Position numbers and translations under genes: made by a program
NCBI RefSeq assembly: GCF_947490405.1
Contig: NZ_CANLGU010000002.1
Span: 124,001-188,000, forward strand
Length of the DNA stretch: 64,000 bases
Direction: 5' to 3'
From: an uncultured Algibacter sp.
GTDB taxonomy: Bacteria > Bacteroidota > Bacteroidia > Flavobacteriales > Flavobacteriaceae
The notes under the pieces: model-generated
Told to the model about the DNA's origin: nothing
The model's database searches: none
The model's input: the letters and a program-made list of their open reading frames with translations, nothing else
In this document: piece by piece, positions 46,412 to 56,487 of the stretch
Position numbering within the stretch: position 1 is the first letter of the stretch
How the letters are laid out: each line of letters begins with the position of its first letter

Positions 46412-48322
46412 TTAAGCTTTGAAAGAGAAAACCGTAACAGCTAGAGGTGGTAAGGTTACTTCTGCAGAATAGTCTTTCCCATTCCATGAATCCTTTTTAA
46501 TTGCGGTTTGTTTTTTATTACCAACACCACTACCTCCAAATTCTTTGGCATCACTATTAAAAATTTCAATTAGTTTTCCTTTTGTAGGAACCCCTATTTT
46601 GTATTTTTCTCTAATAGTTGGTGTTAAATTACAAACTACAACAACATTTTCATCTTCTTTATAACCTTTTCTCATATATGAAATCACACAATTTTCGTGA
46701 TCATCATAACTTATCCATTCAAACCCTTCACCACTAAATCCTTTTTCATAAAGAGCTGGAGTATTTTTATATAAAGCGTTAAGCGATTTATAATAATTTT
46801 GCATGTTTTTATGTGGCGCAAACTCCAGTAGATTCCAATCTAGACTTTCTTGAAAATTCCACTCATTATATTGCCCGAATTCACTACCCATAAATAGTAA
46901 TTTTGTACCAGGATGTGTAAACATATAGCCATATAATAAGCGTAGGTTGGCAAATCGTTGCCACTCGTCTCCTGGCATTCTTCCAAGAATCGAATTTTTA
47001 CCATAAACTACTTCATCATGGGAAAGCGGAAGCATAAAGTTTTCTGTAAACGCATAAGCTAGACTAAATGTAATATCATTTTGGTGGTATTTTCTATATA
47101 CAGGATCTTTGGCAAAATACTCTAATGTATCATGCATCCAACCCATCATCCATTTCATTCCAAAACCTAAACCGCCAACAAAGGTTGGCTTAGACACCAT
47201 TGGAAATGCTGTAGATTCTTCAGCGATAGTTTGCACATCTGGAAAAGAAGCATAAATTTCTTCATTTAATTCTTTTAAAAAGCTTATTACTGCAAGGTTT
47301 TCTCTTCCACCATATATGTTTGGTTCCCACTCCCCATCTTCTCTTGAATAATCTAAAAATAACATAGAGGCAACTGCGTCAACACGTAAACCGTCGGCAT
47401 GATATTGATCCATCCAGAACACCGCATTACTTATTAAGAAGGAACGCACTTCATTTCGCTCGTAGTTAAAAATTAAACTTTTCCAATCTTGGTGATATCC
47501 CTTTCTTTTGTCTGGATGTTCGTATAAATTTGAACCATCAAAAAAGCCTAGACCATGAGCATCTTCAGGGAAATGTGATGGTACCCAGTCTAGAATAATA
47601 CCAATTCCTGCTTGATGCAATTTATCTACCAAATATTTAAACTCTTCGGGATATCCAAAACGCGATGTTGGTGCGAAATAGCCTGTAAGTTGATATCCCC
47701 AAGAAGGATCATAAGGGTATTCCATAATAGGCATTAACTCTACATGAGTAAAATTCATGTCGCTTACATAGTTTACTAAATCATCTGCTAACTCATAGTA
47801 AGACATAAAACGATTTTCTTCTATATTGCGTTTCCAAGACCCTAAGTGTACTTCGTAAACAGAATATGGTGCATCAATAGCATTGTTCTTTTTACGAGTT
47901 TTCATCCAACTTTTATCTTTCCACTTATAATCGTCATCCCAAACAATCGATGCAGTTTTTGGAGGATGCTCAAAGCGTCTTGCGTAAGGATCAGCCTTTT
48001 CAGTTTTAATGTCATTGTTATTGCTCTGAATTTTATATTTGTATGTAGCTCCCTTTCCAATTAAAGGAATAAAGCCTTCCCAAATACCACTTGAATCCCA
48101 ACGAACATTTAATTGATGTTCACCTTCCATCCAGTAGTTAAAATCGCCAATTACTGAAACTTGTTTTGCCGTAGGCGCCCATACTGCAAAATATACACCA
48201 TCGATACCATCAACGGTAACCATATGCGATCCAAATTTTTCATAAAGCCTGAAGTGTTTTCCTGATTTGAATAGGTTAATATCGAATTCTGTGAATAAAC
48301 TGTACGGTTTAACGTGTGCCAT
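46412..48322 (-). CDS. glgB: 1,4-alpha-glucan branching enzyme
   Basis: GlgB transfers alpha-1,4 chains to make alpha-1,6 branches. The 636-residue protein has the N-terminal CBM48 (GVYFAVWAPTAKQVSVIGDF), the GH13 barrel with HVELMPIMEYPYDPSWGYQ, nucleophile Asp315 in GLRVDAVASM, acid/base Glu in IAEESTAF (about 368), and LSHDEVVYGK. It follows the GlgE gene by 40 bp. In the GlgE pathway GlgB branches the polymer so that GlgE can extend new ends. Confidence 0.97.
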   Translation of the reverse strand: MAHVKPYSLFTEFDINLFKSGKHFRLYEKFGSHMVTVDGIDGVYFAVWAPTAKQVSVIGDFNYWMEGEHQLNVRWDSSGIWEGFIPLIGKGATYKYKIQSNNNDIKTEKADPYARRFEHPPKTASIVWDDDYKWKDKSWMKTRKKNNAIDAPYSVYEVHLGSWKRNIEENRFMSYYELADDLVNYVSDMNFTHVELMPIMEYPYDPSWGYQLTGYFAPTSRFGYPEEFKYLVDKLHQAGIGIILDWVPSHFPEDAHGLGFFDGSNLYEHPDKRKGYHQDWKSLIFNYERNEVRSFLISNAVFWMDQYHADGLRVDAVASMLFLDYSREDGEWEPNIYGGRENLAVISFLKELNEEIYASFPDVQTIAEESTAFPMVSKPTFVGGLGFGMKWMMGWMHDTLEYFAKDPVYRKYHQNDITFSLAYAFTENFMLPLSHDEVVYGKNSILGRMPGDEWQRFANLRLLYGYMFTHPGTKLLFMGSEFGQYNEWNFQESLDWNLLEFAPHKNMQNYYKSLNALYKNTPALYEKGFSGEGFEWISYDDHENCVISYMRKGYKEDENVVVVCNLTPTIREKYKIGVPTKGKLIEIFNSDAKEFGGSGVGNKKQTAIKKDSWNGKDYSAEVTLPPLAVTVFSFKA

Positions 48323-48362
48323 AGTTTGTTTTTTATAATGAAGCTTAAACTGCTAAATATCT

Positions 48363-50303
48363 TTATTTACTAATTTGAAATATATGAAATGGTAATGCAG
48401 GGTGTAATTCCACAAAATTCCATTCGTTATGCCAATTGTAACGATTATCGGTTATTAAATCATGCATTTCTAAGTTATGTCCCTCATGAACACCTAATTC
48501 GTGCAAAGGCATTTGTATGGTTCCTTGTTGAGAATTATGATGATCTAAACTTATAACAACAAAAATATGATTGGTTTTAGCCTCGTTCCATTTGTAGAAG
48601 GCAATTAAATTATCATTTTCAACATAACAGAACTTTATATTATTTGTTTGTTGAAGCGCTTCATTATGGTGTCTTATATAATTAATTTTTGCAATAACTG
48701 TAGTGAGTTTGTTTTCAATATTCCAGTCATAATGTGCAATTTGAAACTTTTCAGAATTTAAATACTCCTCTTTACCAAGCAAAGCATCAGATAGCATATA
48801 TTCGAAAACCGGACCGTAAATACCAATACTAGAACTTAAAGTTGCTGCTAATACATACCGCTGTATATGTTTTGAATCCCCTGTATTTTGCAACGGGAAA
48901 GGGTTAATATCTGGTGTATTAGGCCAGAAATTAGGCTGCATATACTCTCTTAATTCGGTTTTAGTTAACTCTTCTACATACTCAATCAGTTCGTGTTTTG
49001 TATTACGCCAAGTAAAATACGTATATGATTGTGTGTAACCTTGCTTAGCAAGTTGTTGCATTACTTTGGGAGCAGTAAAGGCTTCTGCTAAAAAGATTAC
49101 ATTTGGGTGTTTCTCTTTCACTTTTGTAATAATCCAATTCCAGAAATAGAACGGTTTTGTATGCGGATTATCTACCCTAAATATTTCTATGCCACAATCT
49201 ATCCAGTATAACAAAATATCTAAACACTCTTCCCAAAGTGCCTTGTAATCTTCACTTTCCCAATAAATAGGTAAAATATCTTGATATTTTTTTGGAGGGT
49301 TTTCGGCATATTGTACAGTGCCATCTGGTCGCCATTTAAACCATTTTGGGTGCGCTTTCACCCAAGGATGGTCTGGAGCAGCTTGTAAAGCGTAATCCAT
49401 TGCAATTTCCAAATCTTGTTCTTTTGCCTTTTTAATTAAAGCCTTAAAATCATCTAGATTTCCTAACTCAGGGTGAATTGACTTATGGCCACCGTATTTT
49501 GAGCCAACACCCCATGTTGAACCAACATCTCCATCTTTAGCTTCTGTTGTGTTATTTTTACCTTTTCTGTTTACTTCCCCGATAGGGTGAATAGGAGGTA
49601 AATACACAACATCAAACCCCATGTTTTTAATCTTAGGGAGTAAACGTTCACAGTCTTTAAAAGTACCATGAACACCTTCATGTTCTGAAGCAGAGCGAGG
49701 AAAAAACTCATACCAAGTACTAAATCTTGCCTTTTTTCTATCTACATAAACTTGGTATTCTTTTGATGTGTTTTCTAAAAACTTAATAGGGTTTTCAAAG
49801 AAAATTTTATATAGTTTATCTGAAGTTGCCTCATTGATGGCTTCTTGATAACTTTCCTCTTTTTTAAAGATTTGTTGTAAGTGTTTTAAATAGGTTTTAT
49901 CTTCTTCAGAAGAAACCTTTTTAAGCACTTGTTTGAGATATTCAACACCCTCTAGTAGCTCAGAAGTGACATGCTGGCCATCATCAATTTTTCTAATTAT
50001 ACCGTGTCTCCAGTTTAAAGTATAATCTACCCAAGCTTCAACTTTATAACTGTAAAACCCTTGTTTTTTTACAGCAAATGTGGCTTGCCATTCGTTGTTA
50101 AAATCTAATAACATTCTAGTCTCAACCCATTTTTTTTCATTCTCATGTTTTAATAAAACAGAAGCACTTAAAACATCATGACCATCGGCTAAAATAAAAG
50201 CTCTTACATTAACAATTTCGTTTATTATACGTTTTATATAAAACTCACCACAATTAACACTAGGTGAAACATAGTCTATTACAACTCTTTTTTGGTCTTG
50301 CAT
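48363..50303 (-). CDS. glgE: Alpha-1,4-glucan:maltose-1-phosphate maltosyltransferase
   Basis: GlgE (GH13_3) adds maltose units from maltose 1-phosphate to alpha-glucan. The 646-residue protein opens with the GlgE N-terminal domain (RVVIDYVSPSVNCGEFYIKR, FILADGHDVLSASVLL), and the barrel shows HPKWFKWRPDGTVQYAENPP, KKYQDILPIYWES, the nucleophile in EIFRVDNPHTKP (Asp378) and the acid/base in FLAEAF. These are features that separate GlgE from ordinary amylases. It sits between glgC and glgB, with gaps of about 40 bp, in a gene set that can make and use maltose 1-phosphate. Confidence 0.95.
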   Translation of the reverse strand: MQDQKRVVIDYVSPSVNCGEFYIKRIINEIVNVRAFILADGHDVLSASVLLKHENEKKWVETRMLLDFNNEWQATFAVKKQGFYSYKVEAWVDYTLNWRHGIIRKIDDGQHVTSELLEGVEYLKQVLKKVSSEEDKTYLKHLQQIFKKEESYQEAINEATSDKLYKIFFENPIKFLENTSKEYQVYVDRKKARFSTWYEFFPRSASEHEGVHGTFKDCERLLPKIKNMGFDVVYLPPIHPIGEVNRKGKNNTTEAKDGDVGSTWGVGSKYGGHKSIHPELGNLDDFKALIKKAKEQDLEIAMDYALQAAPDHPWVKAHPKWFKWRPDGTVQYAENPPKKYQDILPIYWESEDYKALWEECLDILLYWIDCGIEIFRVDNPHTKPFYFWNWIITKVKEKHPNVIFLAEAFTAPKVMQQLAKQGYTQSYTYFTWRNTKHELIEYVEELTKTELREYMQPNFWPNTPDINPFPLQNTGDSKHIQRYVLAATLSSSIGIYGPVFEYMLSDALLGKEEYLNSEKFQIAHYDWNIENKLTTVIAKINYIRHHNEALQQTNNIKFCYVENDNLIAFYKWNEAKTNHIFVVISLDHHNSQQGTIQMPLHELGVHEGHNLEMHDLITDNRYNWHNEWNFVELHPALPFHIFQISK

Positions 50304-50341
50304 TTTAGTTAGTTATATAAGAAAATAAAAGGTTAGGATTT

Positions 50342-51607
50342 CTAGATTATAGTGCCTTTAGGAATTGTGGCCCCGCGTTTAATAACAACAATACCATCTC
50401 TTACGCAATATGTATCTGTTTCAGAATCCTCTAAATGCGGACCTCCTTTTATTCTAACATCATCACCAATGCGACAATTTTTATCAAGAATGCAGTTTTT
50501 TATGAAACAACGCTCGCCAATACCCATTAGGTTTTCAATTTTATTACTTTCCATATCTTCAAGAGATTCATAATAATCTGCCCCCATCATGTAAGTATTA
50601 ATAACAGTAGATTCTTTACCAATTCTTGAACGAATACCAATAACTGATTTTTCAATTTTACCAGCACTGATAATACATCCTTCAGAAACTACAGCCTTGT
50701 CTAAAACAGTACCTGCAATTTTTGTGGTTGGTAACATTCTAGCGTGGGTATAAATACGTTTATCTTTATTGTATAAATCAAATTTAGGAATATCATCTGT
50801 TAAACCTAAATTGGCTTCAAAAAACGAATCTATTGTCCCTATATCGGTCCAATAGCCTTCGTATTGATAACTTAATGTTTTGTGAGAACCTATAGATTGT
50901 GGGATAATTTCTTTGCCAAAATCAATCGTATCTGGGTTTTTCATTAACTCGACTAATAAATCCTTATTAAAGATATAAATACCCATTGAAGCTAAATAGT
51001 TGCGTCCTTGGTCTTTCATATCATCACTTACTTCAGACGTCCAATCTGGCAATAAACTAGGATCTGGTTTTTCAATAAAAGAAGTTATAACACTTTCGTT
51101 ATCAGCTTTAAGAATACCAAAACCAGGGGCATCTTTATCATTAACAGGAATAGTAGCAATAGAAATTTCAGCACCACTTTTTTCATGAGCTTCAATCATT
51201 TTATCATAATCCATCTGATACAATTGGTCTCCAGATAATATTAAAGCATATTCAAAATCGTGTTGTAAAAAATGATGCATACTTTGCCTTACTGCATCGG
51301 CAGTTCCTTGAAACCAAGTTTTACTCTCAGGAGTTTGTTCTGCAGCCAATACATCAACAAAAGCACTACTAAAAAAACTAAAGTGATAGGTGTTTTTAAT
51401 ATGCCTATTTAAACCAGCAGAATTAAACTGCGTTAAAACAAAGATACGTTTGATGTCTGCATTAAGACAGTTTGAAATAGGGATGTCAACTAATCGGTAC
51501 TTACCTGCTATGGATACAGCTGGTTTTGAACGTCGATCTGTTAAAGGATATAGTCTTGAACCTTGACCACCACCTAGTATTATAGATAAAACTTTATTGT
51601 TAATCAT
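50342..51607 (-). CDS. glgC: Glucose-1-phosphate adenylyltransferase (ADP-glucose pyrophosphorylase)
   Basis: GlgC makes ADP-glucose from glucose 1-phosphate and ATP. The 421-residue protein has the nucleotidyltransferase motif GGGQGSRLYPLTDRRSKPAV, SGDQLYQMDY, the sugar-phosphate region SFIEKPDPS, YWTDIGTIDSF, and a C-terminal left-handed beta helix (GERCFIKNCILDKNCRIGDD). It starts 29 bp after the glycogen synthase gene and supplies its donor substrate. Confidence 0.97.
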   Translation of the reverse strand: MINNKVLSIILGGGQGSRLYPLTDRRSKPAVSIAGKYRLVDIPISNCLNADIKRIFVLTQFNSAGLNRHIKNTYHFSFFSSAFVDVLAAEQTPESKTWFQGTADAVRQSMHHFLQHDFEYALILSGDQLYQMDYDKMIEAHEKSGAEISIATIPVNDKDAPGFGILKADNESVITSFIEKPDPSLLPDWTSEVSDDMKDQGRNYLASMGIYIFNKDLLVELMKNPDTIDFGKEIIPQSIGSHKTLSYQYEGYWTDIGTIDSFFEANLGLTDDIPKFDLYNKDKRIYTHARMLPTTKIAGTVLDKAVVSEGCIISAGKIEKSVIGIRSRIGKESTVINTYMMGADYYESLEDMESNKIENLMGIGERCFIKNCILDKNCRIGDDVRIKGGPHLEDSETDTYCVRDGIVVIKRGATIPKGTII

Positions 51608-51636
51608 ATCTTTTAGTTTTTAGTTTGTTAATTTAA

Positions 51637-52839
51637 TTAAACGAGTGTTTTATATAATGCTTCTACTTGTTTAGCAATAGCTACCCAGTCAAAATAATCT
51701 TCAACACGTTTTCTGCCATTTTTTGCCATAGTTTCTCTTAATGTTTTATCACCTATAACTTTATTTACTCCATTTGCTAAATCTCTTGAGAATTTATCAG
51801 GGTCAATGGGTTCAAAAGGTGCTTCGGTTTGTTGTTCTAAGGGTATTAAAATACCTGTTTCACCATCAACTACAACTTCTTTTATACCACCTACGGCACT
51901 GGCAACAACAGCAGTGTTACAAGCCATAGCCTCTATGTTAATAATGCCAAATGGCTCGTAAATAGAAGGACAACAAAAGACATCAGCATGAGAGTATAAT
52001 TGTATAATCTCTTCTTTGGTTACCATCTTGTCAATCCATATAACATTATTACGAGTTTTTTTAACTTCGTTTACTGCATCTTCCATTTCTTTACCAATTT
52101 CCTTAGTGTCTGGTGCGCCAGCACACAACACAATTTGAGTATCAGAATCTATATACTTAATGGCATTTACAAGGTGAATAATACCTTTTTGACGGGTAAT
52201 TCTACCTACAAAAAGAACATAAGGTTTTGTTTTATCTACACCGTATTCATCTAAAGTTGAACTTTCGCTTGTTTGAACATACTGCTGCAAATTAATGCCG
52301 TTGTAAATCACTTTAACTTTATTCTCATCTACATTAAAATGTTTTATAACATCTTCTTTAGTTTCTTCAGATACTGCAATTAAGGCATCAGCCATTTCTA
52401 TGGCTGTTTTTTCAACCCATGATGAGGCATCGTAACCACGCCCTAACTGCTCCCGTTTCCAAGGCCGTAGAGGCTCCAGAGAATGAGTAGTGATAACTAA
52501 TGGTGTGCCATAGCACAGTTTGGATACTATACCAGCAAAGTGAGCATACCAAGTATGGCAGTGCACAACGTCTGCATCTACAGCATCAGCATTCATGTGT
52601 AGCGCGGTGCTAAGAGTTTTAAAAACTGATTTGAGTTTATCATCTGAATTTGCAAAAACACCGTCATCAAATGGAAAGCCTTTCACACTTAAATTATCAT
52701 TATCTGAGTCTTGATCACCAAAACATCTAACGTCTAACTCCATTAGCTTAGATAGTTCATCGGCTAAATATTCAACATGCACTCCAGCCCCACCATAAAC
52801 GTAAGGAGGAAATTCTCTAGTGTAAAAAAGTGCTTTCAT
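51637..52839 (-). CDS. glgA: Short GT4-type glycogen synthase / maltose-1-phosphate synthase (GlgM type)
   Basis: The 400-residue protein starts with FYTREFPPYVYGGAGVHVEY, the signature of the short GT4 'Corynebacterium-type' GlgA, now known in actinobacteria as GlgM, which joins ADP-glucose to glucose 1-phosphate to give maltose 1-phosphate. It lacks the KTGGL start of classic GT5 GlgA. Donor-site motifs are present: VLFVGRITRQKGIIHLVNAI and EPFGIINIEAMACNTAVVAS. With glgC and glgE next to it, the GlgM role is likely, though an ordinary glycogen synthase role is not excluded. It is the first gene of the cluster. Confidence 0.88.
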   Translation of the reverse strand: MKALFYTREFPPYVYGGAGVHVEYLADELSKLMELDVRCFGDQDSDNDNLSVKGFPFDDGVFANSDDKLKSVFKTLSTALHMNADAVDADVVHCHTWYAHFAGIVSKLCYGTPLVITTHSLEPLRPWKREQLGRGYDASSWVEKTAIEMADALIAVSEETKEDVIKHFNVDENKVKVIYNGINLQQYVQTSESSTLDEYGVDKTKPYVLFVGRITRQKGIIHLVNAIKYIDSDTQIVLCAGAPDTKEIGKEMEDAVNEVKKTRNNVIWIDKMVTKEEIIQLYSHADVFCCPSIYEPFGIINIEAMACNTAVVASAVGGIKEVVVDGETGILIPLEQQTEAPFEPIDPDKFSRDLANGVNKVIGDKTLRETMAKNGRKRVEDYFDWVAIAKQVEALYKTLV

Positions 52840-53552
52840 AAAAAATTATATGGTCGGTTTTAAGTCAAAATATCGTCAAAAGAAAGGCTTTTAACGATTA
52901 CATTGTTCTTATTTAAGACATTACTTTTAAAAATTATTAATTCTATTTTTGAAAGGTGTAATCATTTGAAATATAATAAAGTACACCCTAATAGAATGTG
53001 AAATTGTTAATAACAATTTTGGCTTTTTTTGAACTGTACTCATGAATTTTAAACGATTAAAGCATAGTATTTTTAGGCTTTCTGGCGGCTTGTATAATTT
53101 GTGCAAACGCCAGAGATGTAATTTACAAAATAAATTATTAACAATTTGAGGATGAAATATTTTTACATAAAAAAGAGTGTTTTTTCGATAACAAGAAATT
53201 ATTAATAAAAATCTTGAAGTAAAGATTAAAACCATTGCAGAAAATTAATGGTTTTTTTCAAATTGATGAAGAAAATTTAAAATAGCTATTGTAAACTAAA
53301 TTATATGTTTTTCTTCTCATAACTATCTCAAGACCCTGTCAATTCCTAAGATCTATCACTTCTAAGTTTTTTATTCTAGACAGGTTTGTGGTATTGTTAA
53401 ATTTATAAGAAAAGATTCTTTATAGGTAGTCAGAGATTTTTAATTAAATCTAAAAACAACCAATTCAACCCTTTTTTAACCCAATTTAAAAAATATTAGT
53501 TTTCTAATGCGGTCTTTTTTTAGAGTTTTACAGTATCAAAAAACGAACACTT
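52840..53552. other. 713-bp divergent intergenic region with hairpins
   Basis: The region separates the glg operon (minus) and the receptor operon (plus). It holds a palindrome AAATTGTT/AACAATTT (53001-53019) and a TCTGGCG/CGCCAGA inverted repeat (53081-53114). At 53228-53255 a plus-strand terminator-like hairpin (AAAACCATT/AATGGTTTT, then seven T counted with the stem) has no plus-strand gene before it. A 102-codon minus-strand frame (52927-53235) looks non-coding. The palindrome may be a regulator site for glgA; this is not established. Confidence 0.45.
53228..53259 (+). terminator. Plus-strand terminator-like hairpin without an upstream gene
   Basis: AAAACCATT (53228-53236) and AATGGTTTT (53247-53255) form a 9-bp stem with a 10-base loop and a T tract. 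On the plus strand the nearest gene before it is more than 9 kb away, so it could end a small RNA starting in the 52.85-53.2 kb region, or protect against read-through. Confidence 0.5.
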
Positions 53553-55937
53553 ATGAAATCAACAATCAATTTTATTTTAATTCTTTTTTCTTGCATATTT
53601 TCTAGTAATGCACAAAACACTATTTCTGGAACTATAAAAGAATCTAATGGTCGTGTTTTAGAGTTTGCTAATGTGATACTCTATAATGCAGATACCAAGG
53701 ATGTAATTACGGGTGTAATTTCTAATGATGAAGGAATTTATCTTTTTAAAGATGTTGCAAGAAGCAAATATTACATTGAAGTATCTACATTAGGTTTTAA
53801 AACAGAAAAATCAGAAATTTTTGAATTAAGTAACAACAAAACACTAGACTTTACTTTAGAAGAAGAAACACAAGTATTAAATGAAGTTGTTGTAAAAAGT
53901 AAGCGACCAGTAATTAGGCAAACCGCTGAAAAACTTGTGGTGGATTTAGAAAAATCCGAAATGATAAATTCCAATTTACAGGATGTCATAAAACGAGTTC
54001 CAGGGATTGTGGTAACCAACAACGGTATCAACTTTGCTGGAAGAAGCGATGTTAGAATTCTAATAAACGGTAAGACAACAAATTACATGGATATGAGAAC
54101 ATTACTTCAAGACTTACCTGCGGATAATATAGCACAAGTAGAGCTTATAGAGCAACCAGGAGCAGAGTTTGAGGCTGAAGGCTCAGGGCCAATTATCAAT
54201 ATTATTTTAAAGAAAAACATAAAATTAGGAACGCACGGAAGTGTAAATGCTTGGGTTGGTGAAGATGAAGGTATCGAGCATGGCACAAGCTTTTCAATAG
54301 CTAGCTACAAAAACAAACTAAATTGGCAAGCTAATATTGGGCAATCTAGCCCAACATGGCGAGATGATTTGTTTATTACACGTAGAGTGCAAGACCCCAA
54401 TTCGTTAGAAGAAACAGTATATGACCAAGCCACCATAGAACCATATGACCCAAAAACTTTTAGACTTGGAGGAGGTTTAGATTATTATATAAACGAAAAA
54501 CATTCTATTGGTTTCAGTACACGCTACATTAACACTAATTCAGATAGGATATCTAGAAGTAACACATCAATTTCTTCGCCAAGTTTTAATGAAATGCTAG
54601 TGTCGCAAAACTCTTTTGATAGAGAAAGAAAGACTTTTAATATTAATCCATATTACGAGTTTAAAACAGAAGGGCATAAGTTTGTTGCAGATTTTAATTA
54701 TGTAAACTTTACAAATAATAATATTGATGAGGTATTTGCTGCTAATGGCAACACAGTTCCGTTTACCAACCAGAGGTATTTGCAAGATGGTGAGTTTACA
54801 ATTAATACGTATAAGGTAGACTATATTAGAACATTTTCTGATGATTTAAAACTAAGCTTAGGGAGTAAACTTGCGGTAGTAGATACTGATAGTGATTTAA
54901 AGTCGTTTACCCAAAATGAAACTACCAATGAGTTTGATTTTCAAGAAAGTAACAGCAATCGTTTTTTAATTGATGAAACCATTTTTGCGGTATACACTAA
55001 ATTAAACGCTAAATTTGGAAAATGGTCTTTTTCTGGAGGTTTACGTTTTGAGGATAGTGATACAGAAGGTGTTTCAACCAATGCCAACGATAGTAGAACA
55101 AGAAAGATTACAAGATTCTTTCCCAGTGCTTCAATTAGTAGAAAGATAAATGAAAATTTAGGCGCAAATATTGCTTACAGTAATCGTATAAGAAGACCTT
55201 CGTATAATAGTTTAAATTCATTTGTACAGTTTTATGATCCCTTAACATCTGAGGTTGGAAACCCAAGTTTAAAACCATCGTTCACCAATAATTATCAATT
55301 TAATTTAACCTTTGATAGTCAACCGTTTTTTACAATAGCTTACAGCGAAACTAAAGACGATTTGTTCTTATTCATTTCACAAGATGATCAAACCGCTCAA
55401 ATAAGTCGTACTACAATCAATTTATCAGAAAGAAGAAACTGGAATTTTAGACTTTTTGGCCCTCTAGATTTCATAAAAGGTGTGGAAGGATTTACAGGGT
55501 TTATAGTAGATTATAATGAGTTTCAATCTTTCGATTTAAACCCGCAATTAAAACTCTCTAAGTGGAATTATGGTTGGTACACTCAAGCCAGTTATGAAAT
55601 GCCTTGGGAGGTTAACGCAGAAATGTCCAGTTATTTTGGTTCTGGTGCTTTAGAAGGACAAATAGATGTAGGGTGGATTGGTAATTTGAGCTTCTCCTTT
55701 GGTAAAAAGTTCATGGATGATAGATTAAAAGTAAATTTAGGCATCAATAAAGTTCTAAATAGAGGCTTTGTAGGAACCGTAAATTACGATAATATTGATG
55801 CGGATATTGAAAGTAACGGCTCAAGACAAAATGTACAATTAAGGTTAGCTTATAGTTTTGGTTCTAAGTTTGGAAAAAAGAAGAGTAGAAGAAATTCTTC
55901 AAGTGAAGAACAAAACAGAATTGAAGACAATAATTAA
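53553..55937 (+). CDS. TonB-dependent outer membrane receptor (OMP_b-brl_3 type)
   Basis: The 794-residue protein has a signal peptide (ending SSNAQ), a carboxypeptidase-regulatory-like domain (about 22-105; GTIKESNGRVLEFANVILYN), a plug domain (VVVKSKRPVIRQTAEKLVVD, INFAGRSDVRILINGK, PGAEFEAEGSGPIINIILKK) and a beta barrel of the outer-membrane-beta-barrel type. It is smaller than SusC and has no SusD partner. It leads an operon with an HExxH membrane protein and a LytS/LytTR pair, which suggests that the two-component system controls or senses its cargo (inference). Substrate unknown; peptides or metals are possible. Confidence 0.93.
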   Translation: MKSTINFILILFSCIFSSNAQNTISGTIKESNGRVLEFANVILYNADTKDVITGVISNDEGIYLFKDVARSKYYIEVSTLGFKTEKSEIFELSNNKTLDFTLEEETQVLNEVVVKSKRPVIRQTAEKLVVDLEKSEMINSNLQDVIKRVPGIVVTNNGINFAGRSDVRILINGKTTNYMDMRTLLQDLPADNIAQVELIEQPGAEFEAEGSGPIINIILKKNIKLGTHGSVNAWVGEDEGIEHGTSFSIASYKNKLNWQANIGQSSPTWRDDLFITRRVQDPNSLEETVYDQATIEPYDPKTFRLGGGLDYYINEKHSIGFSTRYINTNSDRISRSNTSISSPSFNEMLVSQNSFDRERKTFNINPYYEFKTEGHKFVADFNYVNFTNNNIDEVFAANGNTVPFTNQRYLQDGEFTINTYKVDYIRTFSDDLKLSLGSKLAVVDTDSDLKSFTQNETTNEFDFQESNSNRFLIDETIFAVYTKLNAKFGKWSFSGGLRFEDSDTEGVSTNANDSRTRKITRFFPSASISRKINENLGANIAYSNRIRRPSYNSLNSFVQFYDPLTSEVGNPSLKPSFTNNYQFNLTFDSQPFFTIAYSETKDDLFLFISQDDQTAQISRTTINLSERRNWNFRLFGPLDFIKGVEGFTGFIVDYNEFQSFDLNPQLKLSKWNYGWYTQASYEMPWEVNAEMSSYFGSGALEGQIDVGWIGNLSFSFGKKFMDDRLKVNLGINKVLNRGFVGTVNYDNIDADIESNGSRQNVQLRLAYSFGSKFGKKKSRRNSSSEEQNRIEDNN

Positions 55938-55938
55938 G

Positions 55939-56487
55939 ATGCTAACAAAAAACAACTTAATAATGTATACAGTTGCTATTATAGCAGCCACATTTTTAAC
56001 GTTCTTTTTTCACGAAATGAGTCACTGGATTGCTTATGAGTTATTGGGATATGATGCCGGTTTTACGCTCAATACATCTAGTTTAAAAAATTCGAAAATT
56101 GAGCTTTCAAAAACTCAAAGAATTATAACTAGCGGTTCGGGTCCATTATTTACAATTTTACAAGCTGTTGTTTTTTATTTTATTTTAAAGAAAAGGAATA
56201 ATTTAATGCTATACCCGTTTTTATTCCTTCCTTTTGTAATGAGGTTTGGTGCAGGAATAGCCAATGTTTTTCAACCTAATGACGAAGGTAGAATTAGCTT
56301 ATACATGGGTTTAAATTTATATGCATTATCTTTTATTGTTGTTTCTTTCTTGTTCTTTTTAGTTTATAAAACCTCAAAAAGAGAGAAACATGAAATAAAA
56401 ACTAATATTTTTACTTTCATAATGGCACTATTACTAATCCTTTTAATAAGCTACTTGGATAATAAATTTAATTTAAGATTTATCTAA
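55939..56487 (+). CDS. HExxH-containing membrane protein (M50-like, putative)
   Basis: The ATG at 55939 (directly after the receptor stop) gives 182 residues; a TTG frame from 55858 would overlap the receptor gene. It has five hydrophobic helices, with FFFHEMSHWIAYELLGYDAG (His25, Glu26, His29) at the end of the first, SGSGPLFTILQAVVF, and FQPNDEGRISLYMG. HExxH inside a membrane helix plus a later acidic loop is the plan of site-2-type (M50) proteases, but the third metal ligand is not certain. It is coupled to the kinase gene (TAATG). Signalling by proteolysis is possible but unproven. Confidence 0.72.
   Translation: MLTKNNLIMYTVAIIAATFLTFFFHEMSHWIAYELLGYDAGFTLNTSSLKNSKIELSKTQRIITSGSGPLFTILQAVVFYFILKKRNNLMLYPFLFLPFVMRFGAGIANVFQPNDEGRISLYMGLNLYALSFIVVSFLFFLVYKTSKREKHEIKTNIFTFIMALLLILLISYLDNKFNLRFI

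Noticed and set aside
52927-53235. 102-codon minus-strand frame in the glgA upstream region
   Set aside because: The product is a random mix rich in Phe, Ile, Lys and Cys with no domain or signal, starts in an AT-rich spacer, and overlaps hairpins that look regulatory.
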